This document shows positions 60,255 to 64,000 of a stretch of DNA of 64,000 nucleotides, in pieces (the first letter of the stretch is position 1; each line of letters begins with the position of its first letter). A model generated the notes under the pieces. That model did no database searches. It saw nothing but the letters and a program-made list of their open reading frames with translations, and was not told where the DNA came from. The DNA is from Nitrospirales bacterium. GTDB taxonomy: Bacteria; Nitrospirota; Nitrospiria; Nitrospirales; UBA8639. Position numbers and translations under genes: made by a program. Location: NCBI GenBank assembly GCA_021604105.1, contig BQIW01000002.1, forward strand, positions 1 through 64,000, given 5' to 3'.

Positions 60255-60860
60255 ATGTCCTCAACAGAGGAAACTACTGAAGAAGTGACTACAGAAGAAG
60301 TCAGTCCTCAAGAACAATCGACCGAGGACACCATAAAAAGTACTTCTGAAAATGGCGGAACGCCAGAAGAAGAACTCCAAATTTTCCAAGATAAATATTT
60401 GCGCTTGGCCGCAGAATTTGAAAACTACAAACGCCGATCTCAGCGGGATCAGAGCGATTCTATTCGGTTTGGCAATGAATCATTATTGAAAAATTTACTG
60501 CCCATTATTGATAACCTTGAGCGAGCCATTCAGTGCGCGAAAGATGCAGGAACCAGTGGCCCCTTACTGGAGGGAGTAGAGCTTACCCACAAACAATTTC
60601 TAGAAACCGTTGGAAAAGTTGGCGTTCGACAACTAAACACCACAGGGCACTCTTTTGATCCAGCTATTCATCAAGCCGTGACCCAGGTTGAATCTGAAAA
60701 TATTGAGCCGAATACCGTTATCGAAGAATTTCAAAAAGGATATTTTTTACACGATCGCATTTTACGCCCGGCTATGGTAAGCGTAGCGAAAGAAAAATCA
60801 GAACTGACAGAACCTGGTTCGACTGAGGAATCCGGTGAAGAGGGAGGAATACACGTATGA
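60255..60860 (+). CDS. grpE: GrpE, nucleotide exchange factor of DnaK
   Basis: 201 residues from ATG 60255. An acidic, low-complexity N-terminus precedes the coiled coil ([20 protein letters not shown], then YKRRSQRDQ) and the beta-domain ([20 protein letters not shown], then [19 protein letters not shown]). It releases ADP from DnaK. Overlaps dnaK by four bases (ATGA). Confidence 0.93.
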   Translation: MSSTEETTEEVTTEEVSPQEQSTEDTIKSTSENGGTPEEELQIFQDKYLRLAAEFENYKRRSQRDQSDSIRFGNESLLKNLLPIIDNLERAIQCAKDAGTSGPLLEGVELTHKQFLETVGKVGVRQLNTTGHSFDPAIHQAVTQVESENIEPNTVIEEFQKGYFLHDRILRPAMVSVAKEKSELTEPGSTEESGEEGGIHV

Positions 60861-62788
60861 GCAAAATTATTGGTATTGACTTAGGGACAACAAATTCATG
60901 CGTCGCAGTGATGAGTGGGGGAGACCCGACTGTCATTGCCAATTCAGAAGGGGGACGGACCACCCCTTCGGTTGTGGCTTTGACCGACAAAGACGAACGA
61001 TTGGTCGGACAGATTGCGAAGCGGCAAGCCATAACCAACCCAGAAAACACTATTTATTCGGTGAAACGCCTGATGGGAAGAAAACATTCTTCTTCTGAGG
61101 TCAAAAATGCGGCAAACCGGCTTTCCTATAAAACAGCCGAAGGTGCTAATGGAGATGCCCACGTCATCATTCGAGGCAAAAGCTATAGTCCAGCAGAAGT
61201 TTCAGCCATGATCCTTCAAAAAATGAAGCAGACAGCTGAAGACTACTTAGGGGAAAAGGTGGTCGATGCTGTCATTACCGTCCCCGCTTATTTTGATGAT
61301 AGCCAACGGCAGGCGACCAAGGACGCAGGTAAAATCGCAGGGTTAAATGTCTTGCGCATCATTAACGAGCCGACTGCGGCGTCACTCGCCTATGGACTCG
61401 ACAAGAAAAAGGATGAACGCATCGCCGTTTACGATCTTGGTGGTGGCACCTTTGACGTTTCCATTCTAGAAATCGGAGAAGGTGTCTTTGAAGTCAAATC
61501 CACAAATGGTGATACTTTTCTGGGCGGAGACGATTTTGATCTTCGGGTCATGGACTGGTTGGTTGAAGAATTCAAAAAAGATCAAGGAATTGATTTACGG
61601 AAGGATCGAATGGCTCTTCAAAGACTGAAAGAAGCAGCCGAACGGGCAAAAATCGAGCTCTCCTCCTCTCAAGAAACTGAAGTCAATTTGCCCTTCATCA
61701 CGGCGGATGCGAGCGGACCAAAACATTTGGTACTTAAGCTGACCAGGTCCAAATACGAGCAATTGGTGAATGATTTAATTGAGCGAACAATCGAACCTTG
61801 CAAAAAAGCCCTTGCCGATGCCGATCTGACCACCAGCGACATCAAAGAAATTGTCCTGGTGGGCGGGATGACTCGGATGCCAAAAGTGATTGAGCGAGTC
61901 AAGCAATTTTTCGGCAAAGAACCGCACCGTGGCGTGAATCCTGATGAGGTCGTGGCAATCGGAGCGGCCATTCAAGGCGGAGTCCTCAAGGGGGATGTGA
62001 AGGATGTCTTGTTATTAGACGTTACCCCGCTTTCACTCGGCATCGAAACATTAGGGGGGATCTTCACGAAACTCATCGAACGCAATACCACCATACCCAC
62101 AAAAAAGAGCCAAATTTTTTCAACCGCCGCGGACAACCAAACTGCCGTGACCATCCGGGTCTTCCAGGGTGAACGAGAAATGGCCAATGATAATAAACTA
62201 TTGGGACAGTTTGATTTGGTAGGCCTTCCAATGGCACCCAGAGGTGTTCCGCAAGTTGAAGTCACTTTTGATATCGACGCTAACGGAATTGTGCATGTCT
62301 CAGCCAAAGATATGGCGACCCAAAAGGAACAGTCAATCAAAATCACGGCATCCAGCGGATTAAGCAAGGAAGAGGTTGAGCGTCTCGTTAAGGAAGCGCA
62401 AAGCCATACCGAAGAAGACAAAAAGAAGCGGGAATTGGTCGAAGTTAAGAATCAAGCCGATACCCTTATTTATAGTACCGAAAAGAATTTGAGTGAACAT
62501 GGAGATAAGATTGAGGAATCTGAGAAATCCAACATCACGGGAGCCATTGACGCACTTCGTAAATCCATGGAGGAAACGGATATCGAAGCCATTAAAACCG
62601 CCATGCAAAACCTAACTACTGCCTCACATAAATTAGCAGAGGAAATGTACAAAAAGGCTTCTACCGATGCCTCTGCCAGCGGTTCTGGACCAGAAGACGG
62701 CCCTGGGACTACTGGCGGTGAAGGCGCCGGCAGTGAGGAAAAAGTTGTGGATGCAGAATTTGAGGAAGTTGATAAAGGCAAGAATTAA
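60857..62788 (+). CDS. dnaK: Molecular chaperone DnaK (Hsp70)
   Basis: 643 residues. ATPase domain: [67 protein letters not shown]. Substrate domain from about 390 ([13 protein letters not shown]), then a Gly/Ser-rich lid tail ending [19 protein letters not shown] upstream. Part of grpE-dnaK-dnaJ. Confidence 0.98.
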   Translation: MSKIIGIDLGTTNSCVAVMSGGDPTVIANSEGGRTTPSVVALTDKDERLVGQIAKRQAITNPENTIYSVKRLMGRKHSSSEVKNAANRLSYKTAEGANGDAHVIIRGKSYSPAEVSAMILQKMKQTAEDYLGEKVVDAVITVPAYFDDSQRQATKDAGKIAGLNVLRIINEPTAASLAYGLDKKKDERIAVYDLGGGTFDVSILEIGEGVFEVKSTNGDTFLGGDDFDLRVMDWLVEEFKKDQGIDLRKDRMALQRLKEAAERAKIELSSSQETEVNLPFITADASGPKHLVLKLTRSKYEQLVNDLIERTIEPCKKALADADLTTSDIKEIVLVGGMTRMPKVIERVKQFFGKEPHRGVNPDEVVAIGAAIQGGVLKGDVKDVLLLDVTPLSLGIETLGGIFTKLIERNTTIPTKKSQIFSTAADNQTAVTIRVFQGEREMANDNKLLGQFDLVGLPMAPRGVPQVEVTFDIDANGIVHVSAKDMATQKEQSIKITASSGLSKEEVERLVKEAQSHTEEDKKKRELVEVKNQADTLIYSTEKNLSEHGDKIEESEKSNITGAIDALRKSMEETDIEAIKTAMQNLTTASHKLAEEMYKKASTDASASGSGPEDGPGTTGGEGAGSEEKVVDAEFEEVDKGKN

Positions 62789-62844
62789 ACACCTTTCGAA
62801 CAGATGAATCTAGGCATACATTATTTCACCTTTGGAAAACGCTG

Positions 62845-63966
62845 ATGGCACAAACCAAAAAACGAGATTATTATGAAATTCTCGGGGTGGATCGTAATGC
62901 CTCGGAAGATGAAATTAAAAAAGCCTTTAGAAAGCTGGCCAGACAACATCACCCAGACTTGCATGCCGATCCAATTCAGAAAAAAGCGGCTGAGGAAAAA
63001 TTCAAGGAAGCTGGCGAAGCCTATGAAGTTCTAAGCGACTCGGACCGCCGAAAAAAATATGACATGTTTGGTCATGCCGCGGCTGGCCAAGGAGGAGCCG
63101 ATGGGTTCGGGTTTGGAGGTGGCGGCTTTGGAGATATGTTTGGGGATATCTTTGAAGACTTTTTCGGTGGAGGCAGGGGACAAAATCGGGCTGAACAAGG
63201 CAATGATCTTCAATACAACCTAGAAATATCCTTTGAAGAAGCCATCAACGGCAAGGAAGCCAAACTCAAAATTCCTCGTTGGGAAGTCTGTGAAACCTGC
63301 CATGGGACCGGTGCGAAATCCAATCAGGCCGTTAAACCCTGTTCCGCATGCCGTGGGGCCGGGCAAATACGATTACAACAAGGCTTTTTCACCATTAATC
63401 GAACCTGTGGACAATGCCAAGGATCAGGTCAGGTTATTGCTGACCCATGCAAAACTTGTAGAGGGCAAAGACGGGTTCACAAGGAACGGCTCTTGGCAGT
63501 CACCATTCCTGCTGGAGTCGAAACCGGCATGAGACTTCGGCTTTCTCACGAGGGCGAACATGGTATGAATGGTGGTCCCCCTGGAGATTTGTATGTGGCC
63601 ATTAATGTACGGCCTCATCCACACTTTCAACGGAAGGGCCAAGAGATACTCTATGACCTTCGTTTGGATTTTGTAACGGCCACCCTTGGGGGAAAAGTCG
63701 AGGTGCCTACTTTAAGTGGAACCACCATGGTGAAGATCCCTGCAGGGACCCAACATGATCAAATTCTCCGCCTCAAAGGGTTGGGCGCTCCTGGGCTTAA
63801 ATCGCAAACTCGTGGCGATCAACTGATTCGGACTAAAATACAAATTCCTACCAAACTGACTCCCAAGCAACACGAACTCCTTTCTGCCTATGCTGAAGAG
63901 TGCGGAATATCTACGGACACGCAAGGAGAAGGCCTGTTCGATAAAGTTAAAAACATGTTTGATTAA
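62845..63966 (+). CDS. dnaJ: Molecular chaperone DnaJ (Hsp40)
   Basis: 373 residues. J domain ([25 protein letters not shown]), G/F region ([20 protein letters not shown]), four zinc repeats ([36 protein letters not shown]; the last lacks the second glycine of the usual motif), and the C-terminal domain. Class I J protein. 56 bp after dnaK; no terminator between, so co-transcribed. Confidence 0.97.
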   Translation: MAQTKKRDYYEILGVDRNASEDEIKKAFRKLARQHHPDLHADPIQKKAAEEKFKEAGEAYEVLSDSDRRKKYDMFGHAAAGQGGADGFGFGGGGFGDMFGDIFEDFFGGGRGQNRAEQGNDLQYNLEISFEEAINGKEAKLKIPRWEVCETCHGTGAKSNQAVKPCSACRGAGQIRLQQGFFTINRTCGQCQGSGQVIADPCKTCRGQRRVHKERLLAVTIPAGVETGMRLRLSHEGEHGMNGGPPGDLYVAINVRPHPHFQRKGQEILYDLRLDFVTATLGGKVEVPTLSGTTMVKIPAGTQHDQILRLKGLGAPGLKSQTRGDQLIRTKIQIPTKLTPKQHELLSAYAEECGISTDTQGEGLFDKVKNMFD

Positions 63967-64000
63967 CCTGCCTCTTTTACTTCTCCCTATTCTCACGGAA

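Noticed and set aside
1-64000. CRISPR array, tRNA, rRNA, integron integrase or replication origin
   Set aside because: No regular spacer-repeat pattern, no tRNA cloverleaf and no IntI-like frame was seen by eye; tRNAscan-SE, CRISPRCasFinder and an IntI profile search would settle this.

Overview
This 64 kb window is bacterial chromosome. The housekeeping genes (valS, nadC, birA, coaX, grpE-dnaK-dnaJ, cobalamin-dependent metH, a DAHP synthase), the outer-membrane genes (TonB-dependent receptor, Pal-like lipoprotein), the motility and c-di-GMP genes (FlgM-like, PilZ) and the many B12 and radical-SAM proteins fit a diderm environmental bacterium. Nitrospirota is my best guess, but it rests on gene content and general style, not on a marker gene or a search. 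No rRNA, tRNA or CRISPR array was recognised.

Layout. (1) 0.2-1.4 kb: an indoleamine 2,3-dioxygenase-family enzyme. (2) About 1.5-6.3 kb: an accessory island in which every gene reads on the minus strand. Three integron attC-like sites (1487-1590, 2574-2663, 3274-3360) separate a SIR2-like NADase candidate from a HEPN-like protein. Two further half-sites (5522-5571, 6258-6307) bracket a YefM/YoeB toxin-antitoxin pair. No integron integrase is visible, so this looks like a cluster of attC sites lacking an integrase (CALIN) that carries defence-type and addiction genes. A second RX4H (HEPN-like) protein and a decayed RAYT-type transposase lie in it. (3) 6.5-9.6 kb: divergent acyl-CoA dehydrogenase and enoyl-CoA hydratase genes. 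(4) 10-17.6 kb: small conserved genes, a J-domain protein, a glycosyltransferase-like protein, a ferredoxin-NADP reductase-like flavoprotein, FlgM-like and PilZ proteins, and DAHP synthase.

(5) 17.8-25 kb: a metal-homeostasis neighbourhood. A Fur-family regulator and a MerC-like membrane protein are followed, after a Pal-like lipoprotein, a Flp pilin and an IS3 remnant, by an apparent operon of a His-rich exported protein, a TonB-dependent receptor and a TonB-type C-terminal domain protein. The regulator and the operon share an almost identical 19-bp site (TTGCAA-N5-TTGCAA), which suggests one regulon. (6) 25-28.7 kb: aspartic protease, GGCT-like protein, 2Fe-2S ferredoxin, MoaB and PhzF. (7) 28.8-34.3 kb: three radical-SAM genes, two of them tandem B12-binding paralogues, plus a J-like protein lacking HPD. 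(8) 34.6-43.5 kb: metH and small exported or hypothetical proteins.

(9) 43.6-45.2 kb: two decayed IS3-family elements back to back. (10) 45.7-46.8 kb: a short MutY overlapping a MutT-type Nudix gene (oxidised-guanine repair). (11) 47.4-53.1 kb: a methyltransferase resembling the PhcB (3-OH-PAME) group, a PAS hybrid histidine kinase and a multi-TM/GAF kinase-like protein whose phosphoacceptor histidine is replaced by glutamine. (12) 53.5-64 kb: HAD phosphatase, a 36-residue basic protein, valS-nadC-birA-coaX and the GrpE-DnaK-DnaJ chaperone genes.
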